56,696 nt of DNA from Anaerolineaceae bacterium (GTDB lineage: Bacteria; Chloroflexota; Anaerolineae; Anaerolineales; E44-bin32). The notes under the pieces were generated by a model. The model ran no database searches, had not been told where the DNA came from, and worked only from the letters and a program-made list of their open reading frames with translations. Shown here piece after piece: positions 7,538-16,607 of the stretch. The stretch covers positions 2,679,047 to 2,735,742 of the forward strand of contig CP070708.1 of the NCBI GenBank assembly GCA_020350285.1. Direction: 5' to 3'. The position numbers and the translations under genes were made by a program. Within the stretch, counting starts at the first letter, position 1. Every line of letters begins with the position of its first letter.

Positions 7538-8617
7538 ATGATGGAAGATGGCCCTTACAAACGCCTGGCTGAAAGGTTGGATGCGCTCCCCAATGGCTTC
7601 CCGCCAACGGAGGACGATGTCGAACTTAAATTACTGGCTAAAATCTTCACGCCTGAGGAGGCAGCGATAGCTGCACAGCTGCGCATAACCCAGGAGACTC
7701 CAGAGCAGATCGCAGATCGAATCGGCGGTGACCCGGTAGAGCTCTCCAAGCTACTGAAAGGAATGGCTCGCAAAGGTTTGATCACGGCCGGACGGACAGA
7801 GGAGGGTCTAGGCTATGGGTTGATGCCTTTCGTGGTCGGTATTTACGAGATGCAGGTCGGAAACCTAGATGCCGAGATGGCGAGGTTGTTTGAGGATTAT
7901 TACATGACAGTTTTCGGTCAAGTTCTCGGTGTGAAACCGCCCTATCATCGCGTCATACCTGTGAACGAGACCGTACGGAACGACATGGAGGTGCAACCCT
8001 TCGAGAGCGCATCCGAAATTGTGAATGAGGCCGAGGCATGGGGCGTGTTGGATTGTATCTGTCGCAAACAGAAGGAGCTTATCGGCGATCCATGTGATCA
8101 TCCAGTGGATGTATGCATGACGTTCAGTCAAAGACCGGGTGCCTTTGATAACAACCCGGTGATCAACGCGGTGACGCGTGAGGAGTCGATGGCCACATTG
8201 CAACGTGCAACCGATGCAGGATTGGTTCACACGGTGAGCAACAAACAGCAAGACATATCCTACATATGCAATTGCTGCACATGTTCATGTGGTATTTTGA
8301 GGGGGGTAGCTGATCTCGGAATTGCTAATGCCGTCTATTGGTCTGGATTTATCAACCAGGTGGAAGAAGAGCTGTGCGCAGCTTGCGACCTTTGTATTGA
8401 GCATTGTCAGTTCGATGCTTTATCGCTGGATGGTGTCCTTCAGGTCGACAGCATGCGCTGTGTCGGCTGTGGTGTTTGTGTGCCGTTCTGTCCGGAAGAG
8501 GCTTTAAGCTTGGTGCGTCGTCCTGCGGACGAGGTTGAACCGATACCCGATTCGATGGACGATTGGCTAAATGCACGCGCTGCTGAGCGTGGTCTAGATA
8601 TGGAAAAGGTGAGGTAG
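7538..8617 (+). CDS. 4Fe-4S ferredoxin-type protein with N-terminal helix-turn-helix-like region
   Basis: 359 residues. Residues about 30-95 look like a winged-helix segment (TPEQIADRIGGDPVELSKLL). A central Cys-rich region has DCICRKQ, then GDPCDHPVDVCM, then YICNCCTCSCG. The C-terminus carries two ferredoxin motifs, CAACDLCIEHC and CVGCGVCVPFC, that should bind two 4Fe-4S clusters. Such proteins occur in anaerobes and probably transfer electrons, but the partner is unknown. The start was placed at 7538 because GGAGGAGG lies 5 nt before that ATG; a longer frame from 7517 would run through the ribosome-binding site. There is no obvious operon partner. Confidence 0.8.
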   Translation: MMEDGPYKRLAERLDALPNGFPPTEDDVELKLLAKIFTPEEAAIAAQLRITQETPEQIADRIGGDPVELSKLLKGMARKGLITAGRTEEGLGYGLMPFVVGIYEMQVGNLDAEMARLFEDYYMTVFGQVLGVKPPYHRVIPVNETVRNDMEVQPFESASEIVNEAEAWGVLDCICRKQKELIGDPCDHPVDVCMTFSQRPGAFDNNPVINAVTREESMATLQRATDAGLVHTVSNKQQDISYICNCCTCSCGILRGVADLGIANAVYWSGFINQVEEELCAACDLCIEHCQFDALSLDGVLQVDSMRCVGCGVCVPFCPEEALSLVRRPADEVEPIPDSMDDWLNARAAERGLDMEKVR

Positions 8618-8711
8618 GTCGTTTATTGATAAGTAGTGTGTAGTACGATTGTTAAGAAATCTGTTCGGGAATTTAGAGATCTTGTCTATCTTATAGTCTG
8701 GGAAAAGGTGG

Positions 8712-9140
8712 ATGTCATCTCAAGATGATCCCAAGAGTAGACCGAGCCTGCTTTGGTTGGCTCGGTTTGTTGTTGGTGTGGTTTTTGTCATCAACGTGAG
8801 TTGTGCCCTTGCGTTTTTGTCCCAGCCTGAACGTTATGTGCCAGGTTTTGAGTTGACAGGTGTTCAAGGACGTATCATCGTTCAGGCGATAGGCATCCTT
8901 TTCCTGATGTGGAACGCGACCTATCCCTTAGTCGTGATTCACCCCGACCGTTACCGAACCCTATTCGCGATTGTCTTGGTCCAACAAACCATAGGTGTGC
9001 TTGGTGAAACATGGCTCCTGACCACCCTGCCGGCTGGACATCCTGCGCTTTGGGCTACAGGCGTCCGCTTTATCGTATTTGATGGTTTGGGGTTGATAGC
9101 GATGGCGATCGTCTTTTGGCTTCTTGAGCGAAGGTCTTAG
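8712..9140 (+). CDS. Hypothetical four-helix membrane protein
   Basis: 142 residues with hydrophobic segments at about 15-35, 53-72, 81-100 and 115-136 and a short charged N-terminus. I do not recognise the family. The first helix contains FVVGVVFVINVSCALAF, and a YVPGFEL segment follows. It is 94 nt downstream of the 4Fe-4S gene on the same strand, so co-expression is possible. An AAAGG ribosome site lies about 5 nt before the ATG. Confidence 0.6.
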   Translation: MSSQDDPKSRPSLLWLARFVVGVVFVINVSCALAFLSQPERYVPGFELTGVQGRIIVQAIGILFLMWNATYPLVVIHPDRYRTLFAIVLVQQTIGVLGETWLLTTLPAGHPALWATGVRFIVFDGLGLIAMAIVFWLLERRS

Positions 9141-9274
9141 ACAGCTAATTATTTCGTTAGTTCCCAACGATTTTTCATAATCGTGGGTGCCTCTGAATGG
9201 AAGAGAGATTTGGAGTGCGCAAGCTCTGCTTGTACGCAGAAGCGGAGCCGCAGGGATCCAAAAGAATCGTGACT

Positions 9275-9328
9275 TAGTCGCACACTTTAGGGTGCGTTGA
9301 GAAATGCAGGCTGAAGCCTGCTGCTACG
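9275..9328. repeat. Dispersed palindromic repeat, copy 1 (GCAGGCT...AGCCTGC type)
   Basis: The sequence holds GGGTGCGTTGAGAAATGCAGG followed by CTGAAGCCTGC. It closely matches 28481-28532 (same order of motifs, a few substitutions). It lies in the 249-nt gap between two genes, which otherwise shows nothing. Confidence 0.6.
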
Positions 9329-9389
9329 GTGGTGTGCTTATTTCGTTGGGATTACAGAATTGGATAAGGTCGCAAGCATTCAAGTCAAC

Positions 9390-10112
9390 TCAAGCGACCT
9401 GACCTCCCCTCGCTTTTCTGAGATTGTTCCAAAACGGTTTGTAGAGAAAGCTGGACTCGTCCAATTTGCAGAGCTGCTCAAACATATGTTTGGTGACAGA
9501 AAATGCGACAACGTCAGGTGGTAGATGCTTACGCATCGCGATATCCGTCGCCCCGATGATAGCCTGTGGGATGGTCAAGTCATCAAAAAGCGCCACCATC
9601 TCCATGCATCCTGATCCGAAGGGGGCAATGACAGGCGAAGGATCTTCCGGCGCGCTGTTGTATTGGGCGCCTAACATGAGTGCACTCAATTGATCCGGAT
9701 TCACATAAAAGGTGACGGTTTTGAGGAATTCGTATTGTCCTTCTCTAAGTGGGCCGATGAGGATGTTCGAATGTTCTTGTTGATAGGGTTTACGTTGAGC
9801 CAGCCATTGATTCATGAGGTCGTGGGAAGATTTCAAACCTTCGTTATCTACGAGAAATTTAATATAGTCCTCGCGTGATCGTGTTGTGATTCCACAGAGC
9901 CAATGACCAGCCCCTCCACAACCATAGTTGTCCTTGGTGATACGAAGCGTTTCACCGTTGAGCCAATGGTTAAAAAAAGCGAAAACGCAACGTTTGTCTG
10001 AACTGGGTTCTACCAAGGGATGGAAAGGATATTCATCTGGCGCATCGTAGAAGCCTATGAGGGGCAGATGGAGATCGATGATCTTGGTGAGGTTATTCGG
10101 ATTCGATTGCAT
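9390..10112 (-). CDS. DUF169 family protein
   Basis: 240 residues that match the DUF169 family by overall pattern: an N-terminal PLIGFYDAPDEYP segment, a CGGAGHWLCG motif with two Cys (about residues 65-75), GPLREGQYEF, then YVNPDQLSALMLGAQY and APFGSGCMEMV. The family occurs widely in anaerobes and archaea and has no established activity; the conserved Cys suggest metal or redox chemistry, which is inference. No partner gene is adjacent. The downstream space contains a dispersed repeat, so the gene is probably transcribed alone. Confidence 0.75.
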   Translation of the reverse strand: MQSNPNNLTKIIDLHLPLIGFYDAPDEYPFHPLVEPSSDKRCVFAFFNHWLNGETLRITKDNYGCGGAGHWLCGITTRSREDYIKFLVDNEGLKSSHDLMNQWLAQRKPYQQEHSNILIGPLREGQYEFLKTVTFYVNPDQLSALMLGAQYNSAPEDPSPVIAPFGSGCMEMVALFDDLTIPQAIIGATDIAMRKHLPPDVVAFSVTKHMFEQLCKLDESSFLYKPFWNNLRKARGGQVA

Positions 10113-10166
10113 GATTGTCTTCTCATTTCAAATCTATTCGTTCATCGATATCAAGACACAATTCAA

Positions 10167-10646
10167 TTACGATATTTTTCGGACACGTCCAAAGATAATG
10201 GCAGCGAGGATACCAATAAGCGCACCGCCAAAGAAAGTAATGTCATCCCATATAAAAATCTTAATATAAAAAACCTCGATCAGTACGAGTGCGGCTGTTA
10301 CCCGCGAGAACAAACCCTGTGTGCTAAATGCAATATATGTCAGGAGAAGTGCATGGCCAGAGATGAATGGAACGGCGATAAACAATCGCAGAAGCGAAAC
10401 AACCAGCACGAAAATATCAATTAACCGCTGCGCATTATGTAGCGTGTCCCAATTCTTCAATCTGTCAAAAATATAGGCGACAAAAGGAATCACTAGAGGG
10501 GCGAAGTAATAAAGAAGATAAAGCCGTCTTTCACCGTCATATCGTAGGATGATAAGAATAACGAAAAGAACGGTTGCGAGAAGGGATGAAGCTGGGGCGA
10601 TGAACGGATGAAACAAAAGGCTCTGAAGATTTTTTGGTATCCGCAT
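10167..10646 (-). CDS. Hypothetical polytopic membrane protein
   Basis: About 159 residues if started at the ATG at 10646. A GTG at 10709 would add 21 residues that do not look conserved. Four to five hydrophobic segments include ASSLLATVLFVILIILRY, LYLLYYFAPLVIPFVAYIF, LIDIFVLVVSLLRLFIAV and FFGGALIGILAAIIFG. Base composition here is more AT-rich than in the neighbouring genes. I do not recognise the family. It lies 54 nt upstream of the DUF169 gene on the same strand, with no clear functional link. Confidence 0.5.
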   Translation of the reverse strand: MRIPKNLQSLLFHPFIAPASSLLATVLFVILIILRYDGERRLYLLYYFAPLVIPFVAYIFDRLKNWDTLHNAQRLIDIFVLVVSLLRLFIAVPFISGHALLLTYIAFSTQGLFSRVTAALVLIEVFYIKIFIWDDITFFGGALIGILAAIIFGRVRKIS

Positions 10647-10814
10647 TTTTATTCTGAGATTTTTTTTATCGAACGAAGATAAAGTCCAAGTCCACTCGAT
10701 TGATTGCACATAAGAGCTTTATCAGTGTTGCAGGTTTTCTCAAGAGTAGGACCATAGAATCCACTGCCTGGAACGAACGTAAGCAGATACCGTCGCTCAC
10801 AATTCGATGGGTCC

Positions 10815-11570
10815 TTAATTAATCGGTCTTACACCTATAAACACCTCGCAGGATCCAGGCTCGAGTTCGCTATGCTCGAATGGAAGAGCATGTGCATGGA
10901 AACCAACCTGCGAGATGATCCTGATCCAGTCTTCACGCCCAAAGATCCCACAGATATGACGATCGTACTCACAGCGAACCTCGCCATCCGATTCTTGAAG
11001 GAGATACGCGAAGTCAACGATATATGTCGAATCGCTCGGGTCAGGATCCCGTGTCCATTCGAGATACCGCAGTCCGCGATCGTTTCCGTCGTGACCGCCG
11101 TGTTTCGTTGAGGGGCGGAAGGTCTCTTGGGTGTGATCCGGTGCGAAGAGGGCTACTCCGCCGGGCGCACAATGGAGGAACGCGGTCTCGATCGCCTGTT
11201 GGAGATCCTCATCGGTGGTCATGTACATGATCGCGTCATGGATGAAAACCGCATCGTAGGTTCGCTCAAGGCGAACCGTACGCATGTCGCCTGGGAGGTG
11301 TTCGCATTCCGGGTTGAGTGACCGGCTGACGGCGAGCATGTCGGGTGAGACATCGACCAAAGTCATGCGAAAATGCTTCTTCAGGTGGGAGGCGTTGTTC
11401 CCGCCACCGCATCCTAATTCGAGTACGGTCTCAGGCACCGTAGAACAAGACGAGATGATCGTCTTACGATAAAACTCGGCTTCCTCGGCGTAATCCGCTG
11501 GTGACGAGAGCAATGGCCACCACAAGGCGAGTTCGTGATAGAGCTTCGGGGGTGGATATTTATCCTGCAT
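10815..11570 (-). CDS. Class I SAM-dependent methyltransferase
   Basis: 251 residues with the Rossmann-fold SAM site: motif I VLELGCGGGNNASHL (about 49-63), an acidic residue after strand 2 in MTLVDVSPDML, and motif IV TYDAVFIHDAIMYMT. The C-terminal half carries extra beta-strand sequence typical of small-molecule methyltransferases of the Methyltransf_25/11 type. The substrate cannot be told. The gene stands alone on the minus strand; the 104-nt and 120-nt gaps on its two sides show nothing notable. Confidence 0.85.
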   Translation of the reverse strand: MQDKYPPPKLYHELALWWPLLSSPADYAEEAEFYRKTIISSCSTVPETVLELGCGGGNNASHLKKHFRMTLVDVSPDMLAVSRSLNPECEHLPGDMRTVRLERTYDAVFIHDAIMYMTTDEDLQQAIETAFLHCAPGGVALFAPDHTQETFRPSTKHGGHDGNDRGLRYLEWTRDPDPSDSTYIVDFAYLLQESDGEVRCEYDRHICGIFGREDWIRIISQVGFHAHALPFEHSELEPGSCEVFIGVRPIN

Positions 11571-11690
11571 TGGATCGGCGATTCATGGAAGACCCTTCTT
11601 GATGGTGAACGGCTAAACGTTATCCGATTCACGCGCCATGGCGATGTGGAGGCGAATCACTTCGAGCGGTGCGTTCATTGATCATAGACT

Positions 11691-12542
11691 CTAAGATCTA
11701 TCCGCCACCAATGTGATTTCAGTAATTTCGGGTCGACAATTCAAGCGCACTGGTGGACCAATGACTCCTATACCGCGATTGGTATAGAGCCACATTTCAT
11801 TGACACGGTATAGCCCAGAATCATATTTCTTGCCATATCTAGGCAGGGCGGGTGCACCCATAATTGGTATTCTGACTTGGCCACCGTGTGTGTGACCTGA
11901 AAGTTGTAAGGAAACTCGTTTATCTTGAGAGAAGATGTCAGCGACATCGGGCTCATGCATGAGCACTATTGTGGGTATTCCCTGAGGCAGATCTCTAAGC
12001 GCCTGCTTCAAATCGGGTTGACCACCCCACACAGCATCCAAGCCAGCTAGATTGATCATATCTTGACCAATGCTCAAACTGACCCCACTGTTCTTTAAAA
12101 CCGGTAACCCGACTTCCTCAAAGCCGGTTTGAACAACGCTTGCATCGGTCCACAGATCATGATTCCCGAGTACCGAAAACACTCCGTATTTGGCGTTAAG
12201 TCGAGAGAGAATTGGGGCTAGCTCGTAGATTGAGTCAGCGGTTTCTAATACAAAGTCGCCTGTTAGAACCACCAAATCAGATTTTAAACGGTTCGCTTCA
12301 TCCACCGCATTTGTTACATGATCAATTTGAGTATAGGGATGCAGATGAAAATCGCTCATTTGAACAATACGAAAGCCCTCGAATAGAGGTTTCAGTCGGG
12401 CTATCGGGATTGTTACATGTTCGATGGCCAGCCATTCTGGTTCAAGCAGGGTGCCGTATTTATAGGCACCAATGCCTGCCAGAAGGTAACCTAGCGATAC
12501 ATGCCCTAGGGCTTTAAGAAATCCCCTTCGGCTTACTTTCAC
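11691..12542 (-). CDS. Tat-exported metallophosphoesterase
   Basis: 283 residues. The N-terminus MKVSRRGFLKAL is a twin-arginine signal or anchor followed by a hydrophobic stretch, so the enzyme acts outside the cytoplasmic membrane. The calcineurin-like metal site is complete: SDFHLH, VVLTGDFV, VLGNHDLW, a His in VLMHEPD, and SGHTHGGQ. It resembles the YkuE/YaeI phosphodiesterase group that may act on lipid or cell-wall phosphodiesters. Upstream on the same strand is an EEP-family enzyme at 12654, also with a membrane anchor, so the two may process related extracytoplasmic phosphate esters. Confidence 0.88.
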   Translation of the reverse strand: MKVSRRGFLKALGHVSLGYLLAGIGAYKYGTLLEPEWLAIEHVTIPIARLKPLFEGFRIVQMSDFHLHPYTQIDHVTNAVDEANRLKSDLVVLTGDFVLETADSIYELAPILSRLNAKYGVFSVLGNHDLWTDASVVQTGFEEVGLPVLKNSGVSLSIGQDMINLAGLDAVWGGQPDLKQALRDLPQGIPTIVLMHEPDVADIFSQDKRVSLQLSGHTHGGQVRIPIMGAPALPRYGKKYDSGLYRVNEMWLYTNRGIGVIGPPVRLNCRPEITEITLVADRS

Positions 12543-12653
12543 TGCTTAGCCTCTTGTAGTTCTACATCTCGTGACCACATATGTATTCGCAGTGTTTTAT
12601 CACATACTTCGCAATAATCACCGATCAAAATCAGCATTGATAAGGGCGAGGTT

Positions 12654-13691
12654 TTATTTTTCAAGCAGAAGCTCCGCAATGACTCCTCGATGATCTGATA
12701 CGCCATCGAATTGTGCTAGGCGGGCTTCAACAGAAGCAAAATGGTTAGAATGGAAGATGTAATCTATCCGCACAAGCCATCTCGGCACGGGTATACCATA
12801 AAAGTGAGGACGGGATCCACCTGACCTGTCGCATCCGGGCGTGGTATGTCCGAAGCCTAAGCCAGCCTCTCTCCACGAATCGATGAGAACATTGGTGACC
12901 AGTTTATAAGCATCACTTAGATCTGTGAAATTGCCATCACCGGCAACAATGACCGGGTCTTCATACGCAGCTACACGTGCGAAATCGGCCAGGAAGAGCG
13001 CCTGCGCTTCACGGGCTCGGTAGTTTACTGCGATGATTTTTGGGGGCGCCAGCCCAGTAGCCCACATGTGAAAGTTGATCAATATGATGTCTTGTCCATG
13101 CCAATCGAGAGATAGGATCTGAGGGACGCCAACCCATTTCAAAGGAAGCGTTTCCCCTGTTGGATGAATTGGGAACTTGCTGATCGTGCCCATACCGGTG
13201 ACATCATCATAGGGGTCAAGAACTTGATATGGGTATTGATCAGATAGTTCTTCTTCAATGGTTTTTGCCAGATTTGTGTTGATCTCTTGGATGAAGACAA
13301 CATCGGCATCCTCAGTACGAATAACTTCAATAGCGGGGGTGGTTTGTTGGTGAGTTCCTAACACATTGTAGGTCATCACGGAAAGTGGTTGACCCTCTGT
13401 GTGAGCTTGTGAAGTGTGAGGGATAAAAAGACCACCCCATAACCAGATGAACAGCATTACACCGCCAGCCAATCCAATCCATAACTCGCGTCGTCGAAAG
13501 ATGATCGCAAGGGGTAGGATGAGAGGCAAGGGGAGGAAGATGTATAGGGCTAATGAGTTAACAATCGCCACGATGCCATATCGGTCACCGGTGACGAAAT
13601 ATAAGGCTGCCCATAGAAAAAGGAGCGTGTAGTAGACCCACACAAGAGCAATGACATAGCGTCGGATCGTATTCTTAATACGTTCTTTCAT
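12654..13691 (-). CDS. Membrane-anchored endonuclease/exonuclease/phosphatase (EEP) family protein
   Basis: 345 residues. Three hydrophobic helices (about 12-34, 41-63 and 70-90) precede an EEP domain that should face the cell exterior. The domain shows SVMTYNVLG (first strand with the metal-binding Asn), VVFIQEIN (catalytic Glu), a LINFHMW segment, VIVAGDGNFTDLS (GDxN motif, with GDG-N here), RIDYIFHS (D of the DYI motif) and GVSDHRGV (final catalytic His). The layout resembles the YafD-type group. The substrate is unknown; phosphodiesters or sphingomyelinase-like substrates are possible. It is 111 nt upstream of the metallophosphoesterase on the same strand. Confidence 0.82.
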   Translation of the reverse strand: MKERIKNTIRRYVIALVWVYYTLLFLWAALYFVTGDRYGIVAIVNSLALYIFLPLPLILPLAIIFRRRELWIGLAGGVMLFIWLWGGLFIPHTSQAHTEGQPLSVMTYNVLGTHQQTTPAIEVIRTEDADVVFIQEINTNLAKTIEEELSDQYPYQVLDPYDDVTGMGTISKFPIHPTGETLPLKWVGVPQILSLDWHGQDIILINFHMWATGLAPPKIIAVNYRAREAQALFLADFARVAAYEDPVIVAGDGNFTDLSDAYKLVTNVLIDSWREAGLGFGHTTPGCDRSGGSRPHFYGIPVPRWLVRIDYIFHSNHFASVEARLAQFDGVSDHRGVIAELLLEK

Positions 13692-13932
13692 GGTCTTGAT
13701 CTGTTAAAGAAATCGTTGATGATTTTCACCTTCCTTTCCTTTTCTCTTTATTTTTCAGTATATGGGTTTGCGACTAGGCTTGTAACCATGACGGAATGGC
13801 TAATGACCATTTAAACGGTCCGGGTATGGGGGCTTTCCTCAGTTTTCTCGCTCAACCTCCGCGCATAACTGTTGCCCATCCCTGGTCAACTAGATCCAAT
13901 CTTTTAACTACCCGGAATGAAACTAATAAGTC

Positions 13933-13960
13933 GTAGGGGCGACCGGCCGGTCGCCCCTAC
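13933..13960. repeat. Perfect 28-bp palindrome, GTAGGGGC family
   Basis: A 14-bp arm GTAGGGGCGACCGG is followed directly by its exact complement, ending in GCCCCTAC. It sits in the 322-nt gap between the EEP gene and comEC. Other members with the same outer octamer occur at 13986, 43174 and 43238. No T-run follows. Confidence 0.8.
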
Positions 13961-13985
13961 AAAATGTACTCAATCTGCAACGCGA

Positions 13986-14012
13986 GTAGGGGCGGGGTTA
14001 CCCCGCCCCTAC
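13986..14012. repeat. 27-bp palindrome, GTAGGGGC family
   Basis: GTAGGGGCGGGG, loop TTA, then CCCCGCCCCTAC. It ends one base before the comEC stop codon region and 25 bases after the previous copy, forming a tandem pair of hairpins at the 3' end of comEC. Confidence 0.8.
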
Positions 14013-14013
14013 A

Positions 14014-16365
14014 TCATGGTGAACGCTCGACCTCCGCCCACAGACGCATCCCATCCGTGGTCAATTCAATCCAGCCGTTGATATCGGTACGCAGGACGTT
14101 TCTTCCTTGCAACGTGTCTAACACATCGATGGAAGGGAACCCGCGCGAGTTACCGGCTTCAACGGAGATCAGCACGACCATGGGTTGAAGCTGATTGAGC
14201 CAACCATAGGGATTGACAACCGTATTGCCACCATCGGGGAGGAGAATGGCACTCACTGGCCCGATCGACCTCTTCCTCTCGAATTCGCTCACCAGAGCCG
14301 GATCTGCTCCCGGTGCGAGTAGAAATCGGGCTCGATGGTAGGTGATCTCCAGCACCGCGCCATGCTCGCCCATGGCCAAAACCTCGAGTCGAACGCCCTC
14401 GCCCAGGTCGAGGGTTTGACCTGCCACTGCGAGGATGATGGAGCGTCCAGCCTCTGTCAGTTCATCAATTAAATGCCGATAAGCGCTTCTACCAGGTGGA
14501 CCAGCGTGGAGGACGTTTCCGATGGAATATCGCTCGGTGATATCGGCTAGACCTGCGACCTGATCGTTGCGCGTCCCGCCGATGACCAACCAATCGAGGT
14601 GTCGATGGAGGATCGGCAGGCGACGGCCAAGTGCTTCGGAGAGGGCAATCGGGCTTGAACCGCCATTGATCAGCGCGAAGCGACCGGTGGGTGATTCGAT
14701 CAGAACACTCTCACCGCTTCCGACATCGAGGACGGTGATATGCAAACGGCCATCAGGACGATGAGTGATCATCTGCCACATCAAAATGGTTGATACGGCG
14801 AGTGCGGTTAGGGTGAAGCCTGCCGGTAGGCTCACTCTTTCGGTAAACACGCTGATGATTTTGGGCCGACGTTCTGGTGGCAGCTTCACTAACGCAGCAA
14901 GACAGGCGAGAACCAGATAGAACGATGTCACGGTGAGGGTGCTCACTCGAGCGAGGGGAAGCACCGCCATAGGCCATGCGGCGAAGAACTCGACGACGCG
15001 GATGGTGAAGGCCACGAAGGGCCATGCGATCCAGGCGATGAGGCGACCAAGAGGGAGCCAGAACGATCCAGCCAGGGTCGCCAGTCCACCGAGGATCATG
15101 ACCGGAGGCTGAGCTGGCAGGATGACCGGGTTGGCGAGCAGGGCGGAGAGGGAGATGCGGTTGAAGTAATACGCTGTCAGGGGGAGGGTGGTGACCTGAG
15201 CCGCGAAGGTGAAGAGGACGAATTCGCTTATGGGTCTGGCTAACCTTTTGGCCTGCATCTCTGGCAAGTGTCGCTTTACTGTGCTGAGGAACCCATTGTG
15301 AAGGGGTTCAGCGTAAAGCACCAAGCCAAGTGTGGCCGCGAAGGAGAGTTGGAAGCCGACATCCCAGAGGATGAGAGGGTTTAATGCCGTCATGGCGATG
15401 GCGGCGGCTGCGAGGGAGGCCATGCCGTCGGTTTGTCTCCCAAGTCGGAGGGCGAGAAGGGACAAGCCTCCCATGATGGCGGCTCGCACTACGGCGGCGT
15501 CAGCACCGACGAGAATAGTGTAGAGGGCGATCGTCACCCCAGCGGCGATCGCGCCACGCCTCGCTCCGAGCCAGCGACTGAAGGTGGAGGTGAAGATGGC
15601 CGCGATGATGGTGATGTTAAATCCGGATATGGCGATGATATGGGTGGTTCCGGTCTGGTTGAAAGCCTCACGAACCTCTGGTGAGATACCGCTTTCTACT
15701 CCGAGGAGAATTCCTGCCAAGAGCGAGGCTTCTGGGTCAGGGAAGAGATTGTATACCGTCTCTAACGCGTGATTTCGGAAATCATAGATAAGCTGCAACA
15801 ATGGATTGGCTTGACGTACGGAGATGCGGGTAACGGTGGGGAAGGGCATCAGGCTGTGAACCCCCTGCCGGGCCAAGTAATCACGATAGGAGAAGGTTTC
15901 AAAGACCGGCGGTGTCTCTAAGTTGCCGTAAGCACGTAGGCGATCACCGTACGCCCAGTCATCGAAACGAGAAGCGCGCAGCAGGACCAAGCCGTGAACT
16001 TCCTCTGTGGCCCAGCTGCCATCGTAACGGATCCGTTCGGCTGAGATCCGTAAACCTGTGTACGTGTCCCGAATGTCAGGGGAGTCGATGACGACGCCCG
16101 TGAGGGTCACCTTGCGTCCGGTGTCATTGTGGCTGGCGATGTGATTTGGATCGAATACGGGTTTGGAGGATTGGTATCGTGCCGCGCCGAGGGTGAGAAG
16201 CAGGATGCCGGCGAAGAGCCACCTATAGACTTGATGTCGATGGAAGACGAGGAGCGCGGCGAGAGAGATCGCAACCAAGATGAGCCATTGCCAGGTGAGG
16301 AGAGGCGTTGCGCGACCAGCGGCAATCCCGGCCAGCCAAAGCAAACCGAGCCAGAACAGTCTCAT
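14014..16365 (-). CDS. comEC: ComEC/Rec2-family competence protein with degenerate beta-lactamase-like domain
   Basis: 783 residues from the ATG at 16365, chosen because GGGGGTG sits just upstream; an upstream in-frame ATG at 16437 lacks this. ComEC forms the inner-membrane channel for DNA uptake. The order is: N-terminal membrane and DUF4131-type region, the Competence domain with AGILLGVESGISPEVREAF and TGTTHIIAISGFNITIIAA, about ten hydrophobic helices, then a C-terminal metallo-beta-lactamase-like domain beginning TVLDVGSGESVLI. In that domain the usual metal-binding motif, of the form HxHxDH, is replaced by IGGTRNDQVAGL and the DTG motif by INGGS, so nuclease activity there is unlikely. 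It is divergent from the BMC regulator gene. Confidence 0.92.
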   Translation of the reverse strand: MRLFWLGLLWLAGIAAGRATPLLTWQWLILVAISLAALLVFHRHQVYRWLFAGILLLTLGAARYQSSKPVFDPNHIASHNDTGRKVTLTGVVIDSPDIRDTYTGLRISAERIRYDGSWATEEVHGLVLLRASRFDDWAYGDRLRAYGNLETPPVFETFSYRDYLARQGVHSLMPFPTVTRISVRQANPLLQLIYDFRNHALETVYNLFPDPEASLLAGILLGVESGISPEVREAFNQTGTTHIIAISGFNITIIAAIFTSTFSRWLGARRGAIAAGVTIALYTILVGADAAVVRAAIMGGLSLLALRLGRQTDGMASLAAAAIAMTALNPLILWDVGFQLSFAATLGLVLYAEPLHNGFLSTVKRHLPEMQAKRLARPISEFVLFTFAAQVTTLPLTAYYFNRISLSALLANPVILPAQPPVMILGGLATLAGSFWLPLGRLIAWIAWPFVAFTIRVVEFFAAWPMAVLPLARVSTLTVTSFYLVLACLAALVKLPPERRPKIISVFTERVSLPAGFTLTALAVSTILMWQMITHRPDGRLHITVLDVGSGESVLIESPTGRFALINGGSSPIALSEALGRRLPILHRHLDWLVIGGTRNDQVAGLADITERYSIGNVLHAGPPGRSAYRHLIDELTEAGRSIILAVAGQTLDLGEGVRLEVLAMGEHGAVLEITYHRARFLLAPGADPALVSEFERKRSIGPVSAILLPDGGNTVVNPYGWLNQLQPMVVLISVEAGNSRGFPSIDVLDTLQGRNVLRTDINGWIELTTDGMRLWAEVERSP

Positions 16366-16543
16366 AGCACCCCCTACTGTGACCGCTGTGTGGGAATGAT
16401 AGCTCAGATTGAGGGAAGAATCCAGCGCATAAGGCACCAGGAAAGTAATTTGACGTTAACAACGCCAATGACCATGGAACTATGCTGTATGGGCGAGGGG
16501 GGACTTGACTCTGACCCCTAAATATTGTAGAGTCATGGTGATT

Positions 16544-16589
16544 GTAATAACAATATTACAAATAGATTATTATGTAGTAACAATATTAC
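16544..16589 (+). promoter_or_regulatory. Paired operator-like palindromes for the BMC GntR regulator
   Basis: Two nearly identical 16-mers, GTAATAACAATATTAC at 16544-16559 and GTAGTAACAATATTAC at 16574-16589, start 30 bp apart, which is close to three helical turns. The first is a palindrome (GTAATA-ACAA-TATTAC). They lie 19 nt before the GTG of the GntR gene. A TTGACT at 16505 could be a -35 box. Such repeats are what a dimeric GntR-type autoregulator would bind. Confidence 0.65.
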
Positions 16590-16607
16590 ATATGGCGGGG
16601 TGAGATC

